This document shows positions 18,174-26,438 of a stretch of DNA of 64,000 nt, in pieces. Within the stretch, counting starts at the first letter, position 1. Each line of letters begins with the position of its first letter. The stretch covers positions 310,001-374,000 of the forward strand of contig NZ_SBJL01000004.1 in NCBI RefSeq assembly GCF_004634425.1. Direction: 5' to 3'. Origin of the DNA: Vitreimonas flagellata (GTDB lineage Bacteria; Pseudomonadota; Alphaproteobacteria; Caulobacterales; Aquidulcibacteraceae). A program made the position numbers and the translations under genes. Under the pieces are notes generated by a model. The model made no database searches, had not been told where the DNA came from, and saw only the letters and a program-made list of their open reading frames with translations.

Positions 18174-18493
18174 TACCAGAGCCTGAGCCACCAATCGCCG
18201 CGGCGGCGTTGGCAATTTTCGTACGGGCCGTCATGCACGCCGGTGAGCGATGCGCCGCCGCCGGCTTCGGTATAAATCACGGTGCCGTTCGAATACGCGC
18301 CTTCGCCCATTTGCGGCAGACGGTGCGTTTCGCCGCCAGCGTACACTTCCGCGGCGCCCGCCGCGAAGCGTAGGCTGAACGCCTTATCGTTGGCGCAGCG
18401 CCAATTCAGGCGTTCGCCCTCGCTCAAACTCTGCGCGCTTTGGCAGGCGGCGAGCGTCAGCAACGCCGCGCCGAGCACAATGATCTTCCGCAT
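18173..18493 (-). CDS. MliC-like lipoprotein 1
   Basis: A 106-residue lipoprotein with an n-region MRK, a hydrophobic core and the lipobox LAAC (lipidated Cys about residue 17). The mature part (WRCANDKAFSLRFAAGAAEVYAGG, then GAYSNGTVIYTEAGGGASL, ending with a Cys in YENC) matches the beta-barrel MliC/PliC family that inhibits C-type lysozyme in the periplasm. The two conserved cysteines would form the usual disulphide. It is 17 nt downstream of a second copy and is coupled to the RNA methyltransferase by a TAATG overlap. Start chosen at the signal peptide; an upstream in-frame start has no conserved sequence. Confidence 0.78.
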   Translation of the reverse strand: MRKIIVLGAALLTLAACQSAQSLSEGERLNWRCANDKAFSLRFAAGAAEVYAGGETHRLPQMGEGAYSNGTVIYTEAGGGASLTGVHDGPYENCQRRRGDWWLRLW

Positions 18494-18510
18494 TGGAGTT
18501 TCTCTCCGTG

Positions 18511-18807
18511 TTAGCCGTGGCGGCAATTCGTGTAGGGCCCGCCAGCCGCGCCGTTCAGCGTGGCTTCGCCCTGGTGTTCCCAATATTCGACGCTGCCGTT
18601 CGAATAGCGCGCGCCGGAGCCAGATTGCGCGACGGGCAGATTGTAAAGTTGCCCGCCTGCGAACACTTCCGCCGAATTGCCATCAAACCGCACCGAGAAC
18701 GCCGCGCCGCCCGTGCAACGCCAATCCGTACGCGGGCCGCCCGCGCGACCAGTGCTGGCGCAGGCCGCGAGCGCAAGCAGCGCAACGCCCAGAACAAGTT
18801 TCTTCAT
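18511..18807 (-). CDS. MliC-like lipoprotein 2
   Basis: A 98-residue lipoprotein with lipobox LAAC (Cys about residue 16) and a mature domain closely paralleling the neighbouring copy: WRCTGGAAFSVRFDGNSAEVFAGGQ, RYSNGSVEYWEHQGEATL and a C-terminal YTNC. The YSNG-xWxxxGxEA pattern is typical of membrane-bound C-type lysozyme inhibitors. The ATG at 18807 follows AGAGG. It sits 11 nt downstream of the isoaspartyl peptidase gene and is evidently a tandem duplicate of the next gene. Confidence 0.8.
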   Translation of the reverse strand: MKKLVLGVALLALAACASTGRAGGPRTDWRCTGGAAFSVRFDGNSAEVFAGGQLYNLPVAQSGSGARYSNGSVEYWEHQGEATLNGAAGGPYTNCRHG

Positions 18808-18818
18808 GGCGGGACCTC

Positions 18819-19676
18819 TCATCTAAACGTCTTCACTTCACGCAAGCCGCGCGCATTGGCGAGCCCGCGCTTCATGCCTTGGCTGGCGAACGGCGCGGTG
18901 ACATTGCCGGCCGCGTCCACCGCGATCAATCCGCCATAGCCGCCCAGGCCGCGCACGTCCTCGATCACAGCCGCCGCAGCGCTTTCCAGCGTTTGGCCAG
19001 CGTAGGCGATACGCGCTGATACATCGGCGGCGGCGTTCACGCGCATGAAATATTCGCCAAGCCCGGTGCAGGAGACGGCCGCACGTTGATCGGCCCAGCA
19101 GCCGGCGCCAATGATCGGCGTATCGCCGACGCGGCCGGGCATCTTGCCATGCAAGCCGCCCGTCGAGGTCGCCGCCGCCAGCTTGCCGCTCGTATCCAAA
19201 GCCACCGCGCCGATGGTGCCAGCGCCCGGCAAGCCGCTCTCAGCCGGAACGTAATAGCTCTTCGGGTCGTCCACACGCTCGAAGCTTTGTTCGCCGGCAA
19301 ACGCCGAGGCGCCATCGCCGACCAGCAGCACGTGTGATGTATTCTCCATCACCCCGCGCGCCACGCGCACGGGCGAGATAAAGCCGCGCAACGCCGCCAC
19401 CGCGCCCGCCGCGCGCGTCGCGCCATCCATCACCGATGCATCAAGCTCCACGACACCGGCCGCGTTCGGCGCAGCGCCCTTGCCGGCGACGTGCAAGCCG
19501 CTCGCTTCCAGCGCGCCGGCCATCGCCACGACCACGTCGAGCGCGCACATGCCTTTGGCGAGCATGGCCGCGCCCCGATCGAGCAGGGCGGCCATATGTT
19601 CTTCTTCCTGCTGATAGGCGCGTTCTGCGATCGCGCCGGCGCCGCCATGTAGCGCGATGGCCCAGTTTCCGTTCAT
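18819..19676 (-). CDS. isoaspartyl peptidase/L-asparaginase
   Basis: A ~285-residue N-terminal nucleophile hydrolase (plant-type asparaginase). The N-terminus WAIALHGGAGAI is the family signature. The autocleavage site is GLPGAGTIGAVALD, where the Thr becomes the N-terminal nucleophile. STGGLHGKMPGRVGDTPIIGAG and SCTGLGEYFMR are the conserved substrate-site segments. It hydrolyses isoaspartyl dipeptides or asparagine. The ATG at 19676 fits the family start; an in-frame ATG 24 nt upstream is possible. Likely promoter-proximal gene of the MliC-MliC-TrmH group. Confidence 0.93.
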   Translation of the reverse strand: MNGNWAIALHGGAGAIAERAYQQEEEHMAALLDRGAAMLAKGMCALDVVVAMAGALEASGLHVAGKGAAPNAAGVVELDASVMDGATRAAGAVAALRGFISPVRVARGVMENTSHVLLVGDGASAFAGEQSFERVDDPKSYYVPAESGLPGAGTIGAVALDTSGKLAAATSTGGLHGKMPGRVGDTPIIGAGCWADQRAAVSCTGLGEYFMRVNAAADVSARIAYAGQTLESAAAAVIEDVRGLGGYGGLIAVDAAGNVTAPFASQGMKRGLANARGLREVKTFR

Positions 19677-19710
19677 GGCGGCTCTATAGCCTGCCTCCAC
19701 GGAATTTGCG

Positions 19711-19998
19711 CTATGGGCGCTCGGCGGGCAGCTGGGTTTTTCCCGTCAGACGCCCCTCGCGCCAACCGACATAAAGCGCGACCAAAGTGGCGGTAGGAAT
19801 GAAACCATCGGCCTGGTCGGTGAAGTCGACCATTTCCCAGAGGTTCACGAGGCCAGCCGGCCCCCACATGGCGAACAACACCACCGTGCCGACGCCCTCC
19901 GTGACCGTGCCAAAAATGGGGATGCGCCCCAAGGTCAGGTCAAAGAGGTCGATGACGACCGAAAATGCCAAACGGATGAAGTAGCCACGCCGCGTCAT
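19711..19998 (-). CDS. small hypothetical membrane protein
   Basis: A 95-residue protein beginning MTRRGYFIRLAF, with one or two hydrophobic stretches (residues ~9-25 and ~29-52) and a C-terminal helix ending in a charged tail. The positions of GRIPIFGTVTEGVGTVVLFAMWG suggest a re-entrant or second membrane helix. I do not recognise a family. It sits between the isoaspartyl peptidase and the divergent quinone reductase. The upstream in-frame extension runs antisense into the quinone reductase and is rejected. Confidence 0.65.
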   Translation of the reverse strand: MTRRGYFIRLAFSVVIDLFDLTLGRIPIFGTVTEGVGTVVLFAMWGPAGLVNLWEMVDFTDQADGFIPTATLVALYVGWREGRLTGKTQLPAERP

Positions 19999-20083
19999 AG
20001 CGCTAGTTTGTACCCTCGGCGCCAAGCCGGCTAGAAGAATTGTACGTACGACGTCGGCCGAGCCCGGCCGCGAGGGAGTCACG

Positions 20084-21079
20084 ATGAAAGCGCTGCTGAG
20101 CAAACAAGTTGGTCCGCCGGAAAGCCTGGAACTGACCGAGCTGCCCGATCCCGTCGCCGGGCCGGGCGAAGTCGTGATCGCGGTGAAGGCCGCCGGTACG
20201 AACTTCCCAGACGCGCTGATCATCGAAGACAAATACCAATTCAAACCCGAGCGCCCGTTTGCGCCGGGTGGCGAGATCGCCGGCATTGTCGAAAGCGTCG
20301 GTGAGGGCGTGACGCGCGTAAAAGTCGGCGACCGCGTGATCGGCTCGATCGGCTGGGGCGGTTATGCGGAGAAAGTGAAGGCGCCGGCTGATCGCACCTC
20401 GCCAATTCCAGAAGGCATGCCGTTCGATGAAGCGAGCGCCTTCGTGCTCACCTACGGCACCTCGTATTACGCGCTGAAAGATCGCGGCGCACTCAAGGCC
20501 GGCGAGACCGTACTTGTGCTCGGCGCCGCGGGCGGTGTCGGCGTCGCGGCAATCGAACTCGCGAAGGCGATGGGCGCGAAAGTCGTCGGCGCGGTATCGA
20601 CCGAGGAGAAGGCCGCGTTCGCCAAGAGCGTCGGCGCCGACGAGACGGTGATCTATCCGGCCTCCGGCATGTCGAAGCAGCAGGGCAAGGACCTCGCAGA
20701 GGCGTTCAAGAAAGCCACCGGCGGCGGCGCCGACATCGTCTATGACGCGGTCGGCGGCGATTATTGCGAGCCGGCTCTGCGCGCGATGAATTGGGAGGGC
20801 CGCTATCTCGTGATCGGCTTCCCGGCCGGCATCCCAACGCCGCCGCTCAATCTCACGCTCTTGAAGAGCTCGTCGATCGTTGGCGTGTTCTGGGGGGCTG
20901 CGGTTGCGCGTGATCCCAAGGGCCACGCGGCGAACATGCAGGAATTGTTCAAGCTCTATGCCGACGGCAAAATCAAGCCGCGCATCTCGGCGCGTTTCCC
21001 TTTGGCCGAAGGCGGCAAAGCCATTCGCGCACTGATGGATCGCACCGCCACGGGCAAGCTCGTGGTGACGATGGAATGA
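20084..21079 (+). CDS. NADPH:quinone oxidoreductase family protein
   Basis: A 331-residue zinc-free medium-chain dehydrogenase/reductase of the quinone-oxidoreductase group. The N-terminal GroES-like domain has VKAAGTNFPDALI and PGGEIAGIVESVGEGV. The Rossmann domain carries the NADPH-binding VLVLGAAGGVGVAAIELAKAMG motif (residues ~144-162). No structural or catalytic zinc cysteine cluster is present. It likely reduces quinones or 2-alkenals. The stop overlaps the start of the isoprenylcysteine-methyltransferase-like gene by 4 nt. Confidence 0.93.
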   Translation: MKALLSKQVGPPESLELTELPDPVAGPGEVVIAVKAAGTNFPDALIIEDKYQFKPERPFAPGGEIAGIVESVGEGVTRVKVGDRVIGSIGWGGYAEKVKAPADRTSPIPEGMPFDEASAFVLTYGTSYYALKDRGALKAGETVLVLGAAGGVGVAAIELAKAMGAKVVGAVSTEEKAAFAKSVGADETVIYPASGMSKQQGKDLAEAFKKATGGGADIVYDAVGGDYCEPALRAMNWEGRYLVIGFPAGIPTPPLNLTLLKSSSIVGVFWGAAVARDPKGHAANMQELFKLYADGKIKPRISARFPLAEGGKAIRALMDRTATGKLVVTME

Positions 21080-21663
21080 GTGCGGGCGCGGCCATCGTCG
21101 CGGCATGGCTCCTGTGGTTGGTCACATGGGTCATGGCCGCGGGATGGAGCGCGCGCACTGCGTCGCATCACGATCTCGGCGCCGAAAGCCCCAGCCGGGT
21201 GCTGACGCTCGCCGCGCTCGTGATGCTGATCGCGTCTTATTATCCCGTCGGCTTCGCAGTGTTGTGGACGACGCCCGCCGCTCTGGGCTGGGCGATGTTT
21301 GCACTCGTGGCTGCGGGGCTCTTGTTCACATGGGCCGCGCGGCTGCATCTCGGCCCCTTATGGTCGAGCACTTCCGCGCCGACTGAAGCCCATCGCATCG
21401 TCGATACCGGCCCTTACGGCATCGTGCGCCATCCCGTGTATGCGGGGCTTCTGCTTGCGGCGATGGCGACAGCGGCGGAACGCGGGCGCATCGAGGCGAT
21501 CGCGGGTGCGCTCGTGCTGATCGCCGGCGTGTCGCTGCGCGCAAAGTTGGAAGAGCGGTTCTTGCGCCGCGATCTGGGCGACGGTGCATACGCTGCTTAC
21601 CGCCGTCGCGTGCCGATGCTTTTGCCATTCACAAAAATTTCGCCGGCCGCATCCGAGCGCTGA
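21076..21663 (+). CDS. isoprenylcysteine carboxyl methyltransferase-like membrane protein
   Basis: A 195-residue integral membrane protein with about five hydrophobic segments. The C-terminal signature GPYGIVRHPVYAGLLLA followed by EERFLRRDLGDGAYAAYRRRVP is the SAM-binding RHPxY region of the ICMT/PEMT family. Bacterial members methylate lipids or unknown carboxyl groups; the target here is unknown. It is translationally coupled to the quinone reductase (ATGA). Confidence 0.88.
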   Translation: MSAGAAIVAAWLLWLVTWVMAAGWSARTASHHDLGAESPSRVLTLAALVMLIASYYPVGFAVLWTTPAALGWAMFALVAAGLLFTWAARLHLGPLWSSTSAPTEAHRIVDTGPYGIVRHPVYAGLLLAAMATAAERGRIEAIAGALVLIAGVSLRAKLEERFLRRDLGDGAYAAYRRRVPMLLPFTKISPAASER

Positions 21664-21741
21664 AGCGGCGGCGGATAGGAGGGAGCGGGTTGCCATGATG
21701 GCGCGCGCCGCTTAGGTCGAACCCGATCTCGGAGATTTAGA

Positions 21742-22650
21742 ATGAAACGACGCGGTTTTTTGGCTGGCCTTGTGATGGCCGCTTCCATGCTGGCCGCTTG
21801 TGCGAGCACACCAGCCGCGTCAGACGCGCCGTCCGCCGGCTTTACCTCCGAGCGCATCAGCATCACCACACAAGGCGAAGGCCGCGATGTGATCTTCATC
21901 CCGGGTCTCAGCTCTTCGCGCGAAGTCTGGAACACGACCGTCGCGGCGTTGGGCGACGGTTATCGCGTGCACATGGTGCAAGTGAACGGCTTTGCCGGCG
22001 CACCGGTCGGGGCCAATGGCGATGGCCCGGTGGCGGCGCCCGTTGCCGAAGAGATCGCGCGCTACATTCGCGAAGAAGGCCTGCAGCGTCCGGCCGTGAT
22101 CGGCCATTCGATGGGCGGCACGATGGGGATGATGCTCACGGCGCGCCATTCCGATCTGGTCGGCAAGCTGATGGTCGTCGACATGTTTCCGTTCATGGGC
22201 GCCATGTTCGGCGGCGCGAATGCCACGGCCGAAAGTGTGACGCCGATGGCGGATCAAATCCGCACGATCATGCGCTTGTCGCCGCAAGGCGTGGTGTCGG
22301 AGCAAACCCGCCAGACCATCGACGGCATGGTTCGCACCGAAGCCGCACGCCCGGCCATCATCGAACATGCCCGCACCAGCAACGTGCCCACCATCGCCAA
22401 CGCGTTCCACGAATTGATCGTCACCGATCTGCGCCCAGAGCTTGGCAACATCACACAACCCATGACGGTGCTTTACGTCATCCCGCCGCAAGCGCCGATC
22501 ACACCCGAGCAATACGATGCGTACATGCGCATCTCATACGCAGGCGTGCCGCAAGCGCGGATCGTGAAGATTGAAGAGAGCTACCATTTCATCATGATCG
22601 ATCAATTCGATCGCTTCATGGGCGAAGTACGCACCTTCCTCGCCGAGTGA
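21742..22650 (+). CDS. alpha/beta hydrolase lipoprotein
   Basis: A 302-residue serine hydrolase exported as a lipoprotein: N-terminal MKRRGFL, hydrophobic core, lipobox LAAC (Cys about residue 20). The fold shows VIFIPGLSSSREVW (oxyanion-hole region), the nucleophile elbow GHSMGG and the terminal catalytic His in EESYHFIMID. An Asp after VTDLRPE or within YVIPPQAP may complete the triad. Substrate unknown; location is the outer or inner membrane on the periplasmic side. It stands alone with an ATG preceded by GGAGATTTAGA. Its stop lies 3 nt from the stop of the convergent lysoplasmalogenase gene. Confidence 0.9.
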   Translation: MKRRGFLAGLVMAASMLAACASTPAASDAPSAGFTSERISITTQGEGRDVIFIPGLSSSREVWNTTVAALGDGYRVHMVQVNGFAGAPVGANGDGPVAAPVAEEIARYIREEGLQRPAVIGHSMGGTMGMMLTARHSDLVGKLMVVDMFPFMGAMFGGANATAESVTPMADQIRTIMRLSPQGVVSEQTRQTIDGMVRTEAARPAIIEHARTSNVPTIANAFHELIVTDLRPELGNITQPMTVLYVIPPQAPITPEQYDAYMRISYAGVPQARIVKIEESYHFIMIDQFDRFMGEVRTFLAE

Positions 22651-22653
22651 CGC

Positions 22654-23337
22654 TCACATCGTCTGCGCCAGGCGCAGCACGCCCCAGATGATCAGGATTT
22701 GCGCAGCGGCGTAGGTCCACCACACCACCGGCGCGGTGACACGTCGCGCCGGTGAATCTGGCGGCAAGCGGAAAAGCTCCGCCGCGAGCACAAAGTCGCT
22801 CACCAGGAAGCTCAGCGCGCCGATCATCGCGGGCCAACCCGGCCAAGGCAACCACATGGCCGCGACGCCCATCAAAGTGATCGCCAGGGCATAGGGCACG
22901 ACGCCCAGCGCCATCCAGCCCAGCTTCGGCGCCATCCAGATCAAGAACCCAATCGCTGTCGCGATCACGAGAGCCATCGCAATGTAGCGCGGCAGCAGGG
23001 GGGCATTGTCGCCCGAGAAGAACCACACCGCGCCGAAGATCAGCACGTAAAGCAATTGCGCGATCAGGAAGGAGAGGATGCCGAACGGCAGCAGCCATTT
23101 CTTGTCGAACGCCAGGAAGAAATCGCCGAACGCCGACGCGATCACCGCCAAGATCAAAGGCGCCGGCGCGCCTGCGACCTGGAGTGCGCCTGCGAACGCC
23201 GCCATGAACAGCGTCTTCACGCTGGCCCGCAACCAGCCATGCGGTCGGTTCAGAAAATATGTGCCGTACGCGATCGCCGCGGCCGTGCCTAAAGCGGCGA
23301 GCCCCCAAAACGCCGGACCAAATTCCATACCCATCAA
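22654..23337 (-). CDS. lysoplasmalogenase (YhhN family)
   Basis: A 227-residue multi-pass membrane protein with seven to eight hydrophobic helices. It shows the YhhN/TMEM86 pattern: SVKTLFMAAFAG near residue 40, the first acidic motif SAFGDFFLAF, an FLIAQLLYVL segment and the second conserved motif LSFLVSDFVLAAELF. These match the membrane enzymes that hydrolyse the vinyl ether of lysoplasmalogens. The start may be the second ATG three bases on. Convergent with the hydrolase lipoprotein. Confidence 0.9.
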   Translation of the reverse strand: MMGMEFGPAFWGLAALGTAAAIAYGTYFLNRPHGWLRASVKTLFMAAFAGALQVAGAPAPLILAVIASAFGDFFLAFDKKWLLPFGILSFLIAQLLYVLIFGAVWFFSGDNAPLLPRYIAMALVIATAIGFLIWMAPKLGWMALGVVPYALAITLMGVAAMWLPWPGWPAMIGALSFLVSDFVLAAELFRLPPDSPARRVTAPVVWWTYAAAQILIIWGVLRLAQTM

Positions 23338-23407
23338 ATGGCCCTTCGATTCTATCGCCGTTCAGGTAGAGCGATGTTACATTGAATTGAGGGCATAGGG
23401 GGTAGTG

Positions 23408-24592
23408 ATGGCGTCTCCACTTTGGCGCATAAAAATGTTGGCCGCGGCTTCGGTCGCCGCGCTCTTGGCCGCGTGCGCCACGCCGCCGACGACGCCGGAA
23501 GAACTTGAGGCGCAGGCCTGGCTCAACGCCCAACGCCAAGATTCGCCCTTCGCCTACGAAGAATATCTCCGCACCTACAGCACATGGCCGAACGCCGAAG
23601 GCGCCCGTGCGCGCGTGGCGGCCTTGATGGCGCAGGAGCGTGAAGCGTGGGCCCGCGCGTCGCAGATCGACACCGAGGCGGCCTACGAGAATTATCTCTC
23701 GCTCTATGCTTGGGGCCTGGACGCCGGCCGTGCCGAAGCCCGTCGCGCAGCACTGGCGGCGCCGCGTTTAGCCGCTGCGGAGCGCGCAGCATGGGCGGAA
23801 GCGGCGCGCATCGACCGGATCGAGGCCTATGAAGGCTTTCTCAATGCATGGCCGAGCGGCGCGAACGCCGAGGAGGCGCAGGCGCGGCTCAATTATCTCT
23901 GGAACACGGACGAAGGCGCTTGGATTCGCGCGCGCCGGCTCAATGCGCCCGGCGGCTATGCCGATTTCCTGCGCGCTTATCCGCGCTCGCCCTATGCGAT
24001 CGAAGCCCGTCGCGCGCTCGATCATTTCCGCTTCCTGGACGATGCCGCTTGGGATCAAGCGCGCCGTCGCGACAGCATTCGCGAGTACGAGGATTATCTG
24101 CGTGATTATTCCGATGGTGTGCACCGTTACGATGCGGAACAGCGCATCTATTATCTCCGCGCCGAGGATCGGAACGCTTGGGATCGCGCCACACGCCGCG
24201 ACACGATCGATTCCTACGAATTCTATCTGAGCAACCAGCGCGACGGTCGCTATCGCGACGATGCGCGTCGCCGTATTCGCCAATTGCAGGAAACGCAGAA
24301 CAATCCGCCTCCGCAACCACCGCCAGTTACGCCACCGCCTCCACCTCCGCCAAACACGAACCCACCGCCGCCACCGCCACAACACGGCAACAATCCGCCG
24401 CGCCCGCGTCCGCCTGTGACGCCACCGCCAGCACCGCCGTCGCCGCCCGCTGCGCCACCGCCGCCACCACCGCCACCACCACCACCACCACCACCACCAC
24501 CACCACCACCACCACCAGCTCCTCCACCTCCACCGCCACCGGCGCAGCAAACGGATCCGCACAGCACTGGAATCACGACGAACGAACCTTGA
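23408..24592 (+). CDS. lipoprotein with six ~43-residue repeats and a polyproline tail
   Basis: A 394-residue predicted lipoprotein (lipobox LAAC, Cys about residue 22). Residues ~35-300 consist of six imperfect repeats of about 43 residues, each reading roughly AW-x-x-A-x-x-x-D-x-x-x-x-YE-x-YL-x-x-Y-x-x-G-x-x-x-x-x-A-x-x-R. These resemble helical TPR/Sel1-like repeats often attached to caspase-like or FGE-sulfatase proteins. The last ~95 residues are almost pure proline with Asn, Gln and Gly breaks, encoded partly by 15 perfect CCA codons. A polyproline tail could span the peptidoglycan or bind a partner. The ATG at 23408 is used; a GTG precedes it directly. Confidence 0.8.
   Translation: MASPLWRIKMLAAASVAALLAACATPPTTPEELEAQAWLNAQRQDSPFAYEEYLRTYSTWPNAEGARARVAALMAQEREAWARASQIDTEAAYENYLSLYAWGLDAGRAEARRAALAAPRLAAAERAAWAEAARIDRIEAYEGFLNAWPSGANAEEAQARLNYLWNTDEGAWIRARRLNAPGGYADFLRAYPRSPYAIEARRALDHFRFLDDAAWDQARRRDSIREYEDYLRDYSDGVHRYDAEQRIYYLRAEDRNAWDRATRRDTIDSYEFYLSNQRDGRYRDDARRRIRQLQETQNNPPPQPPPVTPPPPPPPNTNPPPPPPQHGNNPPRPRPPVTPPPAPPSPPAAPPPPPPPPPPPPPPPPPPPPPAPPPPPPPAQQTDPHSTGITTNEP
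24473..24517 (+). repeat. (CCA)15 trinucleotide microsatellite inside a coding region
   Basis: Fifteen perfect CCA units in the proline reading frame of the repeat lipoprotein. The repeat is flanked by further CCG/CCA/CCT codons. Length can change by slippage in multiples of three without breaking the frame. CCA is an unusual proline codon for this GC-rich genome, so the tract appears to have grown by slippage. Confidence 0.95.
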
Positions 24593-24939
24593 TCGTCGGA
24601 GAGGTGAGCGTGCCAAAGCAGCGCGGTTTCGCGCGGAAACCTGGGTTTTCGCGCAACACTGCGCCTGCGGCGCTGCGTCGCGAACGGCCAAAACCCCGGT
24701 AAATCAGCTTTTTTGCATTGCGACTCAGAGGGGGGCGTGTCAGGGAATCCGCGCAGACGTGCAAAAAGCCCGAAAAACAGGGGTTTTTGACGCACTTGTG
24801 GGGAAGCGTAGTCACGCTCCATCAAGATTTGAGTGTCATCACTCGGGACGTCGCCGGTGAGTAGAGGTCATTAGAACCGCGCATTATCGGCGATTTCGTT
24901 GAGTTTAACGCACGACAACCTTTTCAGAGAGGAATGCAA
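24593..24939 (+). other. 347-nt intergenic region upstream of the HU gene
   Basis: No coding gene supported. It contains a small hairpin (24625-24641, GGTTTC/GAAACC arms) followed by TGGGTTTT, which may end the lipoprotein transcript. It also holds an A/T-run hairpin-like segment at 24763-24788 (AAAAAGCCC facing GGGGTTTTT) of terminator type, and the presumed HU promoter in the more AT-rich 24820-24930 stretch. Confidence 0.5.
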
Positions 24940-25344
24940 ATGGCGAAGAAAGTTGTGAAGAAGGCCGCGAAGAAGGCGCCTGCGAAGAAGGCCCCGGCCA
25001 AGAAGGCGAAGAAGGCCGCTGCGCCGGCGCCGAAGGCCGTGAAGGTCACCGCGACGGCCGGCAAGACGGTCACCGCGTCGGCCCTGTTGCAAACGGTCGC
25101 CGACCACCTCGGCGTGAAGAAGTCGGAAGCCAAGGCGCTGACCGAAGGCTACCTCGACGTCGTGAAGGCCTACGTCATGAAGGGCGCCAAGGTTAAGATC
25201 GGCGACATCGGCATGATCATGATCCGCGCCCGCAAGGCCCGCATGGGCCGCAACCCGCAAACGGGTGAGCCGGTGAAGATCAAGGCGTCGAAGAAGCTGG
25301 CGTTCCGCCAGTCGGCCGTGATGAAGGCCGCTGTCGCCCGCTAA
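24940..25344 (+). CDS. HU-family DNA-binding protein with a histone-H1-like Lys/Ala tail
   Basis: A 134-residue nucleoid protein. Residues 1-~40 are a Lys/Ala/Pro-rich tail with KKAAKKAPAKKAPAKKAKKAAAP-type repeats resembling eukaryotic H1 C-terminal tails. Residues ~45-134 are an HU/IHF fold (ALLQTVADHLGVKKSEAKAL, then GRNPQTGEPVKIKASKKLAFR, the DNA-gripping arm signature). Such hybrids compact the chromosome and can modulate gene expression. The start is set at the ATG at 24940, which follows GAGAGGA by 6 nt; a second in-frame ATG lies 6 nt upstream. It is followed by a strong intrinsic terminator. Confidence 0.92.
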   Translation: MAKKVVKKAAKKAPAKKAPAKKAKKAAAPAPKAVKVTATAGKTVTASALLQTVADHLGVKKSEAKALTEGYLDVVKAYVMKGAKVKIGDIGMIMIRARKARMGRNPQTGEPVKIKASKKLAFRQSAVMKAAVAR

Positions 25345-25391
25345 GGGCGGCGCGACGACGCAAATTGAAATGACCCTTTCGGGTTGTCGAG

Positions 25392-25425
25392 ACGGCCGGC
25401 GTGCTACGAAGCGCCGGCCGTTTTT
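25392..25425 (+). terminator. intrinsic terminator of the HU gene
   Basis: A 10-bp perfect GC-rich stem (25392-25401 pairing with 25412-25421) with a 10-nt loop and a TTTTT run at 25421-25425. It follows the HU stop by 47 nt. It also covers an ATG of the next frame at 25401, which therefore is not that gene's start. Confidence 0.92.
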
Positions 25426-25445
25426 CGTGGAGTGGAGAAGCGCGC

Positions 25446-26438
25446 GTGCGGGCAATCCTGATTGCAGCAGCTTTGGCCGCTTCGGCGCTTGTCGGGTCCG
25501 GCGCGCGCGCTGAACCCGCTGCGTGCGATGTCTCCGCCGCCGATCGCGCCTGGATCAATCGTGCGCTCGGCGCCTGGCGCTACAGCGCAGACGCCATCAC
25601 CGGCGCCAAGGTCAGCCAAGCCTTCGACACCGTGTTCTTTGATGAAGCCTGCGTCCTGGTCAGCCCCAATGCGCTCACCGCCGAAAGTCTCGACGCCATC
25701 ATCTGGACGGCCACGCCGCATGATGGCGAGATCGAGCTGCCCAATGGCGATAAAATGCCAGCCAGCGTCACCTCGTTCGCCGATGCCGGCGGGGATGACG
25801 ATTTCTTCGTCATGTCCACGCCGAGCCTCTGGGAGGCGGCTGGCGTGCGCAATGACGCGCTGGGGCTCGAGACCATGATGGTCGCCGTGTTGCTGCACGA
25901 AGGCGCGCACCTGGCCCAGGTTGACACCTATGGCGCGCGCATGAGTGCATTGGTCGAGTTCAATCAGCTCCCCGAGGATTTCAACGACGACACGATCCAA
26001 TATCGCTTTGGCGATGATCCGGCGTTCGAAGCGTCGATCGCGCGCGAAACAGATTTGTTGTTCCAAGCCGCCGCCGCACCGGATCGGGCTGGCGCCCGCC
26101 AATATGCAGGCGAGGCGCTGGCGCTCATGCACGCGCGCCACACGCGTTGGTTCGTGGGTGACGACGCCTATCTCAGCGAAGCCGAGTACATCTGGCTGAC
26201 GCTTGAAGGCGCCGGTCAATGGGCCGGCTATCGTTGGCTGATAGATCCAAATGGCGGCGACATCTCCGAAGAGATCGCGATGGCGCATTTTGCGCGACGT
26301 GGCCGCTGGTGGTCGCAGAATGAAGGCATCGCGCTCGCCCTCGCGCTTGATCGCATCGCCGGCCCGCGCTGGCGCCGCCACGCCTTCGGCGATGGTGCTG
26401 AGACACTGCCCGCCATGCTGGAGCGCGCGTTGCGCTAG
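25446..26438 (+). CDS. exported protein with an HExxH metallopeptidase-like motif
   Basis: A ~330-residue protein starting at GTG 25446, which follows GGAGTGGAGAAG; the upstream ATG at 25401 lies inside a terminator. The N-terminus is a signal peptide (hydrophobic, cleavage near ARA-EP). Around residue 155 is VLLHEGAHLAQVDTYG, an HExxH zinc-binding motif with a following acidic region (SEAEYIWLTLEGAGQ) that could supply a third ligand. This suggests a periplasmic or secreted zinc protease, but no family is recognised. It overlaps the stop of the convergent HAD gene at a shared CTAG. Confidence 0.75.
   Translation: MRAILIAAALAASALVGSGARAEPAACDVSAADRAWINRALGAWRYSADAITGAKVSQAFDTVFFDEACVLVSPNALTAESLDAIIWTATPHDGEIELPNGDKMPASVTSFADAGGDDDFFVMSTPSLWEAAGVRNDALGLETMMVAVLLHEGAHLAQVDTYGARMSALVEFNQLPEDFNDDTIQYRFGDDPAFEASIARETDLLFQAAAAPDRAGARQYAGEALALMHARHTRWFVGDDAYLSEAEYIWLTLEGAGQWAGYRWLIDPNGGDISEEIAMAHFARRGRWWSQNEGIALALALDRIAGPRWRRHAFGDGAETLPAMLERALR

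Noticed and set aside
23768-24691. Minus-strand Trp/Arg-rich frame through the CCA repeat
   Set aside because: It is the complement of the proline repeat (CCA to TGG) and not a protein-like sequence.
24721-24810. Possible small RNA gene in the HU upstream gap
   Set aside because: Only an imperfect hairpin and no clear promoter, so it is noted as part of the intergenic region.
25401-25445. ATG at 25401 as the start of the HExxH gene
   Set aside because: It lies inside the HU terminator hairpin; GTG 25446 has a good ribosome site and starts the signal peptide.
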